Translations under genes and position numbers: made by a program
Notes under the pieces: model-generated
Seen by the model: only the letters and a program-made list of their open reading frames with translations
What the model was told of the DNA's origin: nothing
The model's database searches: none
Shown: positions 36,772 through 45,079 of the stretch, piece by piece
Layout: the number at the start of each line of letters is the position of its first letter
Numbering within the stretch: the stretch's first letter is position 1
Assembly (NCBI RefSeq): GCF_900187365.1
Contig: NZ_FYDG01000004.1
Location: 62,001-126,000 of the forward strand
Reading direction: 5' to 3'
DNA length: 64,000 nucleotides
From: Rhodoblastus acidophilus
Lineage (GTDB): Bacteria; Pseudomonadota; Alphaproteobacteria; Rhizobiales; Beijerinckiaceae

Positions 36772-37503
36772 TCACCCCAGCGTGGCCAGCCCCGGAAAGG
36801 TTTGGATCAGCCAAAACGACATATTTTGGACGCCGCCGGTGAGAAAGGCGAGGCCTGTCAGCACCAGCAGGCCGCCGACCGCGCGCTCGACCTTGCCGAA
36901 ATGCGCCTTGAACCGGCGCAGAAAGCGGATGAACGGCTCCATCGCCAGCGCCGCCACAATGAAGGGAATGCCGAGGCCGAGCGAATAGACCGCCAGCAGG
37001 AAGGCGCCCTTGCCGACCGTGGCCTCCGATGAGGCCACCGCCAGAATGGCCGCCAGAATCGGCCCGATGCACGGCGTCCACCCGAATGCGAAAGCCAGGC
37101 CCATCACATAGGCGCCCCAAAGTCCCACCGGCTTTTCCACGGCGACGCGCTTTTCGCGATAGAGCACGCCGAGCTTGAACACGCCGAGAAAATGCAGGCC
37201 CATGCCGATGATGGCCACGCCGGCCGCCGCCGAGAGCAGCGGCAGGTTCTGCCGCACCGTTTGGCCGATAACCGAAGCCGTGGCGCCCAAGGCGACAAAG
37301 ACCGTCGAAAAGCCTGCGACGAACAGCAGCGCCGCGAAAGTGGTGTCGCGAACGGCGCGGCGCGCGCCGCCCTCGGCCAGTTCCTCCAGGCTCGTCCCGG
37401 CGATATAGACGAGATAGGGCGGCGCCAGCGGCAGCACGCAGGGCGAGAGAAACGACAGCAGTCCCGCCAGAAGCGAGGCCGTAATGGTTACATGATCGGT
37501 CAT
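36772..37503 (-). CDS. ccdA: CcdA-type cytochrome c biogenesis / thiol-disulfide transporter
   Basis: A 243-residue inner-membrane protein with about six helices. The two redox Cys are in SPCVLPLAPPYL (first helix) and GWTPCIGPILA (fourth helix), the duplicated CcdA/DsbD-beta pattern. It moves reducing power from cytoplasmic thioredoxin to periplasmic thiol proteins such as those of cytochrome c maturation. ATG 37503 follows AAAGG. It is divergent from the P1 peptidase gene and 108 bp from radA. Confidence 0.92.
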   Translation of the reverse strand: MTDHVTITASLLAGLLSFLSPCVLPLAPPYLVYIAGTSLEELAEGGARRAVRDTTFAALLFVAGFSTVFVALGATASVIGQTVRQNLPLLSAAAGVAIIGMGLHFLGVFKLGVLYREKRVAVEKPVGLWGAYVMGLAFAFGWTPCIGPILAAILAVASSEATVGKGAFLLAVYSLGLGIPFIVAALAMEPFIRFLRRFKAHFGKVERAVGGLLVLTGLAFLTGGVQNMSFWLIQTFPGLATLG

Positions 37504-37575
37504 CGCACACCTTTCCTGTTGGCCTTGATAAGCCATGCGCGCAGAATAGGGAATGTTTCACGTCGAGGCGTGCTC

Positions 37576-38565
37576 ATGCGCAATCTCATCACCGATGTGC
37601 CCGGTCTTCTGATCGGCAACGCCGAAGACGCGACAATCGCCACCGGCGTCACGGCGTTGCTGTTCGACGCGCCGGCGATCGCCTCCGTGGCGGTGTCGGG
37701 CGGGGCGCCAGGGCTGCGCGACGCCGCCCTGCTCGAAGCCGACATGACCGTCGCGCGCGTGGACGCCCTCGTCCTGTCGGGCGGATCTGTCTACGGGCTC
37801 GATTCGATGGGCGGCGTGATTTCCGTTCTACGCGAGCGGGGCAGGGGCGTTGAAGTCGCCGGTCAGCTCGCGCCCATCGTTCCCGGCGCCATTCTGTTCG
37901 ACCTCGCCAACGGCGGCGACAAGGATTTTTGGCGTGAGCCGGCCTATTGGCGGCTGGGCGCCGAAGCGGCCGGCGCGGCCTCGGGCGATTTCGCGCTAGG
38001 CTCGCACGGGGCGGGCTATGGCGCCACGCTGGCCGACCTGAAGGGCGGGCTTGGCTCGGCCTCCGCCATGACGGGCGACGGTTTTGTCGTCGGCGCGCTG
38101 GTGGCGGTCAATGCGGTGGGGCAGGCGACCATCGGCGACACGGCGCATTTCTGGGCGGCCCCATTCGAGCGCGACGGCGAATTCGGCGGTCGCGGCTGGC
38201 CGGCCGCGTTCGATCAGACTCTGCTTCAGATTCGCATGAAGGGCGCGGAGCCGCGCAACACCAATATCGCCATCGTCGCCACCGACGCCGAATTGACCAA
38301 GGCTCAGGCCAAGCGCGTCGCCATCATGGCGCAGGACGGCCTCGCGCGGGCCTTGCGCCCCGTTCACGCCGCCATGGATGGCGACACGGTTTTCGCCGCC
38401 GCCACAGGCTTTTCGGCGCGTGCGGTCGATCCGGTCGAGCTGACGCGGATCGGCGCGGCGGCGGCGGATTGTTTGGCCCGCGCCGTGGCGCGCGGCGTCC
38501 ACGCGGCCCAGGCGCTGACTTTTCCCGGCGCCCTGCCGAGCTGGAAAGACAAATTCGACGGCTGA
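37576..38565 (+). CDS. P1 family peptidase (DmpA/BapA-like, S58)
   Basis: A 329-residue member of the self-processing aminopeptidase family S58. Family features are the start NLITDVPGLLIGNAED, the GGAPGLRD segment, the VLSGGSVYGLDSMGGV block, the ALVAVNAVGQ stretch and the PRNTNIAIVATDA region near the C-terminal third. Family members cleave themselves to form two chains and hydrolyse N-terminal or beta-peptide bonds; the exact cleavage residue cannot be fixed by eye. GAGG lies eight bases before ATG 37576. It is followed 38 bp later by a serine hydrolase. Confidence 0.85.
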   Translation: MRNLITDVPGLLIGNAEDATIATGVTALLFDAPAIASVAVSGGAPGLRDAALLEADMTVARVDALVLSGGSVYGLDSMGGVISVLRERGRGVEVAGQLAPIVPGAILFDLANGGDKDFWREPAYWRLGAEAAGAASGDFALGSHGAGYGATLADLKGGLGSASAMTGDGFVVGALVAVNAVGQATIGDTAHFWAAPFERDGEFGGRGWPAAFDQTLLQIRMKGAEPRNTNIAIVATDAELTKAQAKRVAIMAQDGLARALRPVHAAMDGDTVFAAATGFSARAVDPVELTRIGAAAADCLARAVARGVHAAQALTFPGALPSWKDKFDG

Positions 38566-38603
38566 TCGCTTTCCTTCCGCCCCGCTTGCGCTAAATAGAC
38601 CTC

Positions 38604-39176
38604 ATGCGAATTTCGGACTTGGACATTCTCATCGTTCCCGGCCTTGGCGGCTCGGGTCCCGACCATTGGCAGAACCGGTGGGGCCAAAAGCTTTCCACCG
38701 CGCGACTCGTCACCCAGGCCGATTGGGAACGGCCGCGGCGCGAGCCTTGGGTCAGCAACATCTTGCGCGAAATCGACGCGTCGACCCGGCCGGTGGTGCT
38801 GATTGGCCATAGCCTCGGCGCGCTGGCGGCGGCGAGCGCCCTTGCGGAGCATGGCCGGGCAGGCCAGGGGGGCGGCAAAGTCAAGGCGGCCTTCCTGGTG
38901 GCGCCGCCCGATTTGAGTGCGGCCGGCCTCGCCAGCTTTCCGATTGACTCCGCTTTCAAAGAAAAAGCGCCGCAAGCGGCGCTTCAAGTTCCCGGCGTTC
39001 TCGTTGCCAGCCGCAGCGACCCTTTCGCCGATTGGGCTTTCGCCGAACGGCTCGCTGACGTGTGGGCGCTGGACTTGGCCGACGCGGGCGACGCCGGCCA
39101 TATCAACGCCGAGAGCGGTCACGGTCCCTGGCCAGAGGGATTAATGCGTCTGGCCGGGCTCTTCGCTAAAATCTGA
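38604..39176 (+). CDS. RBBP9/YdeN-type serine hydrolase
   Basis: A 190-residue small alpha/beta hydrolase. VPGLGGSGPDHWQ is the characteristic opening, GHSLGALAA holds the nucleophile Ser, Asp follows in SRSDPFAD, and the His is in the GHINAESGHGPWPEG family signature near residue 163. Substrate is unknown for bacterial members. It probably shares a transcript with the preceding peptidase (38-bp gap). A palindromic hairpin lies 35 bp after the stop. Confidence 0.9.
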   Translation: MRISDLDILIVPGLGGSGPDHWQNRWGQKLSTARLVTQADWERPRREPWVSNILREIDASTRPVVLIGHSLGALAAASALAEHGRAGQGGGKVKAAFLVAPPDLSAAGLASFPIDSAFKEKAPQAALQVPGVLVASRSDPFADWAFAERLADVWALDLADAGDAGHINAESGHGPWPEGLMRLAGLFAKI

Positions 39177-39211
39177 CCGTCACCGCAACCACGCCCCTCC
39201 GAAGATTTGGC

Positions 39212-39236
39212 GCCAACGAGATAAAATCTCGTTGGC
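39212..39236 (+). terminator. Hairpin downstream of the serine hydrolase gene
   Basis: A perfect 11-bp inverted repeat GCCAACGAGAT / ATCTCGTTGGC with an AAA loop, followed by CATTTCTCC. The stem is strong but the T tract is weak, so it is either a terminator or an mRNA 3'-end stabiliser. Confidence 0.55.
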
Positions 39237-39466
39237 CATTTCTCCTGGGGCGCGGCATGTTCTTGCGCCGGCTGTCCAGCGCGATAAAACCATGCCTTGT
39301 ATGCCACTCAATGAATCGTGCAGCAAAACCACCAGGACATGCCGACCGTATGGCCGATGCGCGCCGTGACCGCTTTCGAGCGCCAATCGCGACACGCTTG
39401 CCTGCCTGACGATTGCCAAGTCTTGCTCAAGAGCGCATCGGCGTCGTTGACCTGAGTCAAAACGCG

Positions 39467-39492
39467 AAAAGCCGCCCAAACGGGCGGCTTTT
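39467..39492 (-). terminator. Rho-independent terminator of rpsD
   Basis: A perfect 11-bp stem AAAAGCCGCCC / GGGCGGCTTTT with a four-base loop, 29 bp after the rpsD stop. The A/T ends make it usable in both directions. Confidence 0.92.
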
Positions 39493-39520
39493 GCTTGCTG
39501 AATCGCGCGAGGGCGATGAA

Positions 39521-40138
39521 TCAGCGCGAGTAGAATTCGATAACCAGGTTCGGCTCCATCAAGACCGCGTAGGGCACTTCGCTCGGCAGCGGAATGCGGG
39601 TCATCTTGGCGGTCATCTTGGAATGATCGACCTCGTAATAATCCGGTACGTCACGCTCGGCGAGCGCCACGGATTCCAGAACGGTCACGAGCTGGCGCGA
39701 CGCTTCCTTCACCTCGATCACATCGCCGGGCTTGACCAGATAGGAGGCGATGTTGACGCGGCGGCCGTTGACCTTGACGTGGCCATGATTCACGAACTGG
39801 CGCGCGGCGAACACGGTCGGCACGAATTTGGCGCGATAGACCACGGCGTCGAGACGACGCTCCAGCAGGCCGATCATGTTGTCGCCCGAGTCGCCCTTCA
39901 TGCGGATGGCTTCGGCGTAATACTTGCGGAACTGCTTTTCCGAAATGTTGCCGTAATAGCCCTTGAGCTTCTGCTTGGCCTTGAGCTGGGTGCCGAAGTC
40001 GGAGAGCTTGCCCTTGCGGCGCTGGCCATGCTGGCCGGGGCCATATTCGCGCTTGTTGACCGGGCTCTTCGGGCGGCCCCAGATGTTCTGGCCCATGCGG
40101 CGGTCGATTTTATATTTGGCTTCTGAACGCTTGGTCAT
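39521..40138 (-). CDS. rpsD: 30S ribosomal protein S4
   Basis: S4 is a primary 16S rRNA-binding protein. The 205-residue product has the normal length, with the S4 N-terminal block ([15 protein letters not shown]), the [15 protein letters not shown] stretch and the S4 RNA-binding domain ([14 protein letters not shown]... [15 protein letters not shown]). ATG 40138 follows GAGG. Upstream lies a leader of about 285 bp with a GC-rich inverted repeat near 40175. In alphaproteobacteria rpsD is often monocistronic, as here; whether S4 represses its own leader cannot be told. Confidence 0.97.
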   Translation of the reverse strand: MTKRSEAKYKIDRRMGQNIWGRPKSPVNKREYGPGQHGQRRKGKLSDFGTQLKAKQKLKGYYGNISEKQFRKYYAEAIRMKGDSGDNMIGLLERRLDAVVYRAKFVPTVFAARQFVNHGHVKVNGRRVNIASYLVKPGDVIEVKEASRQLVTVLESVALAERDVPDYYEVDHSKMTAKMTRIPLPSEVPYAVLMEPNLVIEFYSR

Positions 40139-40423
40139 AAGGTCCTCAGTGTCGTATACGCGAAGACCTTCCGCACGCCCCTCGGGGCGCGGCGACGAAA
40201 GCGATCCTCGCGTTCGGCGTAAACGCCGGCGGAGATCGCGCCCTCCTCTGCTTCCTGGGAAGCCGACAGACCACTCACCGGATCGGGAACGGTCACGGGT
40301 GCGAAAAACTTTCCCGTTGGCCAGGGCCTGCGGGAGAGAGGCCGCTTGGTACCGCAGGCGGGCGGGGGCGTCAAGGGCGTGCGACACGTTTACGACGCCT
40401 GCCGCCAGGGCTATGGTCCACCC

Positions 40424-41086
40424 ATGCCTTCAGCTCCTTCCGTTCTCATTGACCTCGACGGCACGCTGGTCGACTCCCAGCCGGGCATCATCGCCAGTTG
40501 CGAAGCGACGCTGCGCGCGCTGGGCCATTCCGGCGAAGCGCCGGACATCCAGCGTTTCATCGGCCCGCCGCTCGAAGAAATGATCACGGCGCTGCTGCAA
40601 GCGCGCGGCGACGATCGCGTCGTCGAGGGCGTGGCTGCCTATCGAAGCTATTATGGCGAGACCGGACTTTACGGCGCCACGCCCTATCCGGGAATTCCCG
40701 AGGCTCTGCGAACCATCGCTCGAACGGACGCGCGCCTGTTCGTCGCCACCTCGAAGCGCCAGGATTTCGCGCGACGCATCCTCGACAATCTAAAGCTGGC
40801 CGATGTCTTCGTTGACATTTACGGCTCGATTCCCGGCGGCGCGCTGGACCAGAAGCCGGAGTTGCTCGCCCATATCGTCGCCGAGCAGCGCCTCGATCCG
40901 GCGCGCGCGGTCATGGTCGGCGACCGTCGTTACGACATCGCCGGCGCCCGCGCGAATAACATGCGCGCCCTGGGCGTGCTCTGGGGCTATGGCGCCCGCG
41001 CGGAGCTGGAAGACGCCGGCGCCGATGGTTTGGTGAAGCGCCCCGGCGACCTCGCCGAGGCCGCGCTGGCGATGGTGAAAGGATAG
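40424..41086 (+). CDS. HAD-superfamily hydrolase, Gph-like
   Basis: A 220-residue HAD phosphatase. Motif I is DLDGTLVDS with the nucleophile Asp, motif II is the Thr in VATSK, motif III is the Lys in DQKPELL, and motif IV is [10 protein letters not shown]. The cap domain is alpha-helical (class C1), as in phosphoglycolate phosphatase. Substrate is not certain. No strong ribosome site precedes ATG 40424. Three bases separate its stop from the GFA gene, suggesting one transcript. Confidence 0.88.
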   Translation: MPSAPSVLIDLDGTLVDSQPGIIASCEATLRALGHSGEAPDIQRFIGPPLEEMITALLQARGDDRVVEGVAAYRSYYGETGLYGATPYPGIPEALRTIARTDARLFVATSKRQDFARRILDNLKLADVFVDIYGSIPGGALDQKPELLAHIVAEQRLDPARAVMVGDRRYDIAGARANNMRALGVLWGYGARAELEDAGADGLVKRPGDLAEAALAMVKG

Positions 41087-41089
41087 GTC

Positions 41090-41503
41090 ATGGCGGAGAT
41101 TTCCGGCGGATGCCTGTGCGGCGCTTTGCGCTATCAATTGCGGGCGGCGCCGCCGAAAATCTCGGTCTGCCATTGCACACATTGCCAGAAAAGTTCGGGC
41201 TCGGCCTTTTCCGTCAATCTGCTGACGCCCGAAGCCGATATCGCCTTCACCGGCGAAATGGCGCTCTATGAGGATCACGCCGACAGCGGCAACATCCTCA
41301 AACGCTATTTCTGTCCGCGCTGCGGCTCGCAGCTGGGCAGCCACAATATGCTGCGTCCCGGCATGTTCATCCTGCGCGCCGGCACGCTCGACGATACCAA
41401 GGCGCTCGAGCGCGTGGCGCTGCAGTGCTGGACGCGCTCTCGCCAGCCTTGGGTCCGGCTGATCTGCGACGCGCCGGAGTTTTTGGAGGCGCCCAAAATC
41501 TGA
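41090..41503 (+). CDS. GFA/CENP-V domain protein
   Basis: A 137-residue zinc protein of the glutathione-dependent formaldehyde-activating (GFA) superfamily. Metal-binding Cys are in CLCGALRY, CHCTHCQK and CPRCGSQLG. Formaldehyde activation has been assigned to only some members; here the activity is undefined. Ribosome site GGATAGG lies three bases before the ATG, inside the end of the preceding HAD gene. Confidence 0.9.
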   Translation: MAEISGGCLCGALRYQLRAAPPKISVCHCTHCQKSSGSAFSVNLLTPEADIAFTGEMALYEDHADSGNILKRYFCPRCGSQLGSHNMLRPGMFILRAGTLDDTKALERVALQCWTRSRQPWVRLICDAPEFLEAPKI

Positions 41504-41543
41504 TATTTTTGGCGGCGCCGACGAAAAAGCGCTAAAGCGGGGC

Positions 41544-42392
41544 ATGATCGCCGCTTCGATTCGCGCGAAAATTCTGGTTTTCGATTCCGGCCTCGGCGGG
41601 TTGACCGTGCTGCGCGCCCTGATGAAGCAGCGCCCCGACGCCGATTTCGTCTATGCCGCCGACGACCTCGGCTTTCCCTATGGCCCACGCCCGGAGGCCG
41701 AAGTCGTCGCCTTGGTGACGCGGGCGATGGAGCGGCTGATCGCCGCGGACAAGCCGGATTGCATCGTCATCGCCTGCAACACCGCCTCCACTCTGGTGCT
41801 GCCGCATTTGCGGGCGAAATGGCCCATTCCCTTCGTCGGCACCGTGCCCGCCATCAAGCCGGCGGCGGAATTTTCATCGACCCGGCTGATCTCGATCCTC
41901 GCCACGCCCGGCACCGTGTCGCGCGACTACACGCGCAAACTGGTCGAAAAATTCGCTCGCCATTGCGACGTGACGCTGGTCGGCGCGAAAAAGCTCGCGC
42001 CTCTCGCCGAAGCCTTCATGCACGGCGAACAGCTCGACGATAATGAAATCGCGGCGGAAATCGCTCCCTGTTTTGTCGCCGACGGCGCGCGAAAAACCGA
42101 CTGCGTGGTGCTCGCCTGCACCCATTATCCGTTGCTGTGCGAAAAATTCGTGCGCCTCGCGCCCTGGCCGGTGCATTGGATCGACCCGGCGCCGGCCATC
42201 GCGCGCCGCGCCGATCACGTCTTGCGCGACAAATTTCCGGCGGGGCGCGGCGGCGGCGGGTTTACCTTTCGCTACACCAGCGGAGCGGCGCCAGGAGAAA
42301 AACTGCTGGCGGCGCTGAACGCGTTCCTGCCGGCGCGCCCCATTGAGACGGGGGCGGACATGCGCGCCGAAGCCTCCGCGCCGGCGAAATGA
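41544..42392 (+). CDS. murI: Glutamate racemase
   Basis: MurI supplies D-glutamate for peptidoglycan. The 282-residue enzyme has DSGLGGLTV near residue 14 and YAADDLGFPYG; the two catalytic Cys are in ACNTAS (near 77) and ACTHYPLL (near 192). Family length is typical, with a slightly long C-terminal tail. It is the third gene of the HAD-GFA-murI run. Confidence 0.95.
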   Translation: MIAASIRAKILVFDSGLGGLTVLRALMKQRPDADFVYAADDLGFPYGPRPEAEVVALVTRAMERLIAADKPDCIVIACNTASTLVLPHLRAKWPIPFVGTVPAIKPAAEFSSTRLISILATPGTVSRDYTRKLVEKFARHCDVTLVGAKKLAPLAEAFMHGEQLDDNEIAAEIAPCFVADGARKTDCVVLACTHYPLLCEKFVRLAPWPVHWIDPAPAIARRADHVLRDKFPAGRGGGGFTFRYTSGAAPGEKLLAALNAFLPARPIETGADMRAEASAPAK

Positions 42393-42455
42393 AGATAGTT
42401 TCGCGCGCAAGGCCGGAACGTCATTGGCGTCTCCGGCGCAGTCGAGGAGGACGAT

Positions 42456-43166
42456 TTGGGCGAAAAACCCCTGCATGAAACCATCGCCGACGCGGATTTC
42501 GCCCGTCGCCGCGCCGAGGCGCGCGCAAGGCTCGACGCGCTCGATCCCGCCAAGAACGGCGGCGGCGATCCCTTCCGCCGCGACTGGTTCGCCGCCGTCT
42601 ACGCCCTGGCCGAGGGCGACGCCGCCAAGGTGCCATGGGGCAATCTGGCGCCGCACCCCTTGTTGGCGGATTGGCTGGCGACGCGCCGGCTTGACGGGAT
42701 GCGCGCGCTCGACATTGGCGGCGGGCTTGGCGACAATGCCGCCGCCTTGGCCGGGCAGGGGGCGCGTGTAACAAGTTTTGATCTGGTCGCCGACGCCGTG
42801 GCCTGGGCGAACAAGCGCTTTCCAGCCCTCGACTTTCAAACCGCCGACCTGTTCGCGGCTCCGCCGGACTGGGCGGAAGCCTTCGATTTCGTCAACGAGA
42901 TTTACACCTTGCAAGCGTTGCCGGCAGGGCTGCTGCCGCAGGCGCGACAAGCCATCGCGGGTTTCCTCAAGCCGGGCGGAAAGCTGCTGGTCGTCGCCCG
43001 AGCGCGCGAGGACGATCAAACGATCGAAGGGCCGCCGTGGCCCCTATGTCGCAGCGACCTGCTGGCGTTCGAGCGCTTCGGGCTCCAACTGGAGACGCTG
43101 GAGGACATCCCACCCGGCGCCACGCCGAGCCGCCACTGGCGCGCTCTATTCGGAAAGATCCGATAG
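42456..43166 (+). CDS. Class I SAM-dependent methyltransferase
   Basis: A 236-residue methyltransferase. Motif I is ALDIGGGLGDNAAAL near residue 87, the acidic residue after beta 2 is in SFDLVADAV, and motif IV is FDFVNEIYTLQAL. An N-terminal helical region of about 80 residues precedes the fold. The substrate is unknown. It starts with TTG 42456, supported by a strong GAGGAGG six bases upstream. Its last 21 bp overlap the 3' end of the marR gene on the other strand. Confidence 0.85.
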   Translation: MGEKPLHETIADADFARRRAEARARLDALDPAKNGGGDPFRRDWFAAVYALAEGDAAKVPWGNLAPHPLLADWLATRRLDGMRALDIGGGLGDNAAALAGQGARVTSFDLVADAVAWANKRFPALDFQTADLFAAPPDWAEAFDFVNEIYTLQALPAGLLPQARQAIAGFLKPGGKLLVVARAREDDQTIEGPPWPLCRSDLLAFERFGLQLETLEDIPPGATPSRHWRALFGKIR

Positions 43167-43595
43167 GTTGGCCGACATGTTGCGCAGCAGCGCGAAGAAT
43201 CGCTCGGAGTCCGCCGCGCTGAGGCCTTGCGACGCGCGCTCATTAACCGCTTGAGCCTCGGCTATCAGCGGCGACTGGAGAGCGCGGCCCTTGTCGGTGA
43301 GGCCAATCAGCACCTGGCGCCGGTTGCCCGGGTCGGGCGAAAAACTCACCAGCCCGTCGCGCTCCATACGCTTGAGCGTATTTGCAACGGTTGGTTGCTC
43401 GATGTCCAGCCGCCGCGCGATTTCCGACTGGGTGATTCCCTCCTGCTCCCAAAGCACCAGCAGGATGGGAAACTGGCCAAGCGCGACGCCATGGCGATTC
43501 AATCTCCGGTCGAGCGCCCGGGCGAACAATCGCCCGAGCAGATTGACAGCATAACCGAGGCTCTCTTCCCGGCGAAACCCGCTCTCGGTCGTCAT
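43146..43595 (-). CDS. MarR-family transcriptional regulator
   Basis: A 149-residue winged-helix dimer regulator. The DNA-binding part runs from ITQSEIARRLDIEQPTVANTLKRMERDGLV through the wing SPDPGNRRQVLIGLTDKG (about residues 55-105), flanked by dimerisation helices. ATG 43595 follows GAGGGG. It is the second gene after a small membrane protein (7-bp gap), and two identical palindromes upstream of that pair (44102-44142) are likely its operators, implying autorepression. Confidence 0.92.
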   Translation of the reverse strand: MTTESGFRREESLGYAVNLLGRLFARALDRRLNRHGVALGQFPILLVLWEQEGITQSEIARRLDIEQPTVANTLKRMERDGLVSFSPDPGNRRQVLIGLTDKGRALQSPLIAEAQAVNERASQGLSAADSERFFALLRNMSANLSDLSE

Positions 43596-43602
43596 GCGCC
43601 CC

Positions 43603-44076
43603 TCATTGCGCCGCCTGGCGTCGAAATAAGACCGGCTTATAGAGGCCGAGCGCGATCGCGGCCAGCGCCAGGCTGACATTGGCGGCTCCAAATCCATCTT
43701 CGGTGAGAAGCGCACCGCTGAGGGCGTCGCCGAATTCGCCCGCCTTGGCCAGGGCGAGCGCGCGGACGCCGGCGGGAACCACAAAGGCCGCCGTGTTGAT
43801 CAGAATGAGCCCCGCAGCGCCGACATGGGCCGCCAGCCAGCCAATCTTGAACGGCGACACACGGGCCGACGCGCTCATGCCGACGCCAGAAATCAGCAGC
43901 AAGCCGAGGCCGGGCAGGGTCAACAGGCGAGTGGCCTGAACAATCTGCGCGCGCGCGGCGACAAAGGCGGCGTCGCCCGGCGTTCCGGCCAGCGCCCCGG
44001 CGACGATATGGCCGAAAATGCTGCCGAGAAACAAAGTGAGACCGAGAAGGTGAAGGAACTTGCAGAAACGATACAT
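43603..44076 (-). CDS. Small four-helix membrane protein
   Basis: A 157-residue protein with four hydrophobic helices (starting FLHLLGLTLFLGSIFGHIVAGAL, then LLTLPGLGLLLISGVGM, IGWLAAHVGAAGLILINTAAFVV and VSLALAAIALGLY). The His at the first helix resembles DUF2269-like or heme-associated membrane proteins, but I cannot assign a family firmly. ATG 44076 was preferred because AGGAG lies eight bases upstream. It leads the operon with marR and so may be the MarR target gene. Confidence 0.75.
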   Translation of the reverse strand: MYRFCKFLHLLGLTLFLGSIFGHIVAGALAGTPGDAAFVAARAQIVQATRLLTLPGLGLLLISGVGMSASARVSPFKIGWLAAHVGAAGLILINTAAFVVPAGVRALALAKAGEFGDALSGALLTEDGFGAANVSLALAAIALGLYKPVLFRRQAAQ

Positions 44077-44087
44077 GGGTCCGCTCC

Positions 44088-44142
44088 TATGTCTGGTAGA
44101 CATAGCAAGCTATAGCAGGCGAAAGCTTTGATAGCAAGCTAT
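44088..44142 (-). promoter_or_regulatory. Operator region of the membrane protein-marR unit
   Basis: Three inverted repeats lie in 55 bp: ATAGC-AA-GCTAT at 44131-44142, the identical sequence again at 44102-44113 (29 bp apart), and TATGTCT-GGT-AGACATA at 44088-44104, just upstream of the ribosome site. Paired palindromes of this size are the normal footprint of MarR dimers. Confidence 0.75.
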
Positions 44143-44145
44143 GAT

Positions 44146-44985
44146 TCAGTCCGAAATGTCCGAGTCTTCACGGTTCTTGGCTTCATCCCACAGCGCGTCC
44201 ATCTCGGCGAGGCTGACCTCGCCAAGCTTTTTTCCTGCTTGTTCAAGCTTTTCTTCAATATATCCGAAGCGCCGCTCAAACTTCTGATTGGTGGCGCGCA
44301 GGGCGGCGTCCGGATCGGCTTTCACATGGCGGGCGAGATTGGCGACGGCGAACAACACGTCGCCAATCTCCTCGGCGACATGTCTGCGATCGTCACGCGA
44401 CAGCGCTTCCTCGACCTCGTCGCATTCCTCCCGGATTTTCGCCAGAACCAGGCGCGCGTCGTTCCAGTCGAAACCGACCTTCGAGGCCTTGTCTTGCAGT
44501 TTGACGGCGCGAGCGAGGGCAGGCAGGGCGGTGGGAACGTCGGCCAGAAAACCCCGCCGCGGCTGTTCCGGCAAACCGGCGGCGCGGCGCCGTTCGGCCT
44601 TCTCCGCCTTCTCTTGCGCCTTGATTTCGGCCCAGATGCTTTCGACGGCTTCAGGCGTGCGCTGTTCCGGCGCGCCGAACACATGGGGATGGCGGCGAAT
44701 CAGCTTCTCATTGATCGCCTGCACCACGCCGCCAAAATCGAACAGACCGCGCTCCTCGGCCATGCAGGCGTGAAACGCCACCTGCAGCAGCAGGTCGCCC
44801 AGCTCGTCGCGCAGATCGACGAAATCGTCGCGCTCGATGGCGTCCACCACCTCGCAGGCTTCTTCGATCGCATAAGGCGCAATGGAGCGAAAATCCTGCG
44901 CCAAATCCCAGGCGCAGCCAATGTCCGGCGTACGCAGCCGCGCCATGATTTCGAGCAGGCGGGAGATGTCGCGGGTCGGTTCCAT
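44146..44985 (-). CDS. mazG: Nucleoside triphosphate pyrophosphohydrolase MazG
   Basis: A 279-residue tandem-domain MazG that hydrolyses NTPs to NMP and PPi, clearing non-canonical nucleotides and modulating ppGpp. The first domain has the EEACEVVDAI...DLRDELGDLLLQ metal-binding pattern, the second EECDEVEEAL...HVAEEIGDVLFAV. A basic Lys/Glu linker joins them. The stop lies only 4 bp from the operator region of the downstream membrane protein gene. ATG 44985 gives the conserved N-terminus; ribosome site weak. Confidence 0.94.
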   Translation of the reverse strand: MEPTRDISRLLEIMARLRTPDIGCAWDLAQDFRSIAPYAIEEACEVVDAIERDDFVDLRDELGDLLLQVAFHACMAEERGLFDFGGVVQAINEKLIRRHPHVFGAPEQRTPEAVESIWAEIKAQEKAEKAERRRAAGLPEQPRRGFLADVPTALPALARAVKLQDKASKVGFDWNDARLVLAKIREECDEVEEALSRDDRRHVAEEIGDVLFAVANLARHVKADPDAALRATNQKFERRFGYIEEKLEQAGKKLGEVSLAEMDALWDEAKNREDSDISD

Positions 44986-45011
44986 GCAAGCCCCAAACTG
45001 CAGTGCAAACG

Positions 45012-45043
45012 AAAAGAGCAGGGCGTTTCCGCCCTGCTCTTTT
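45012..45043 (-). terminator. Rho-independent terminator of the cold-shock gene
   Basis: A perfect 14-bp stem AAAAGAGCAGGGCG / CGCCCTGCTCTTTT with a four-base loop, 37 bp past the cold-shock gene stop and before the mazG start. It isolates mazG from upstream transcription and could work in both directions. Confidence 0.93.
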
Positions 45044-45079
45044 CTTAATGGATCGCCATGCGATCCGTAACCCCTCGCA

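Larger units (their letters stand above)
39177..39520. other. Intergenic region between convergent genes
   Basis: These 344 bp hold an 11-bp hairpin at 39212-39236 and the rpsD terminator at 39467-39492. Between them (39240-39460) the sequence has open frames but no family I recognise and no ribosome site tied to a good start; I see no gene. Confidence 0.6.

Noticed and set aside
37553-37568. Second parS-like sequence
   Set aside because: TGTTTCACGT matches the left ten bases exactly, but the right arm (CGAGGC) does not; it is a half site and most likely chance.
39180-39479. 99-codon minus-strand gene downstream of rpsD
   Set aside because: It contains both hairpins of the region and has no ribosome site or family resemblance.
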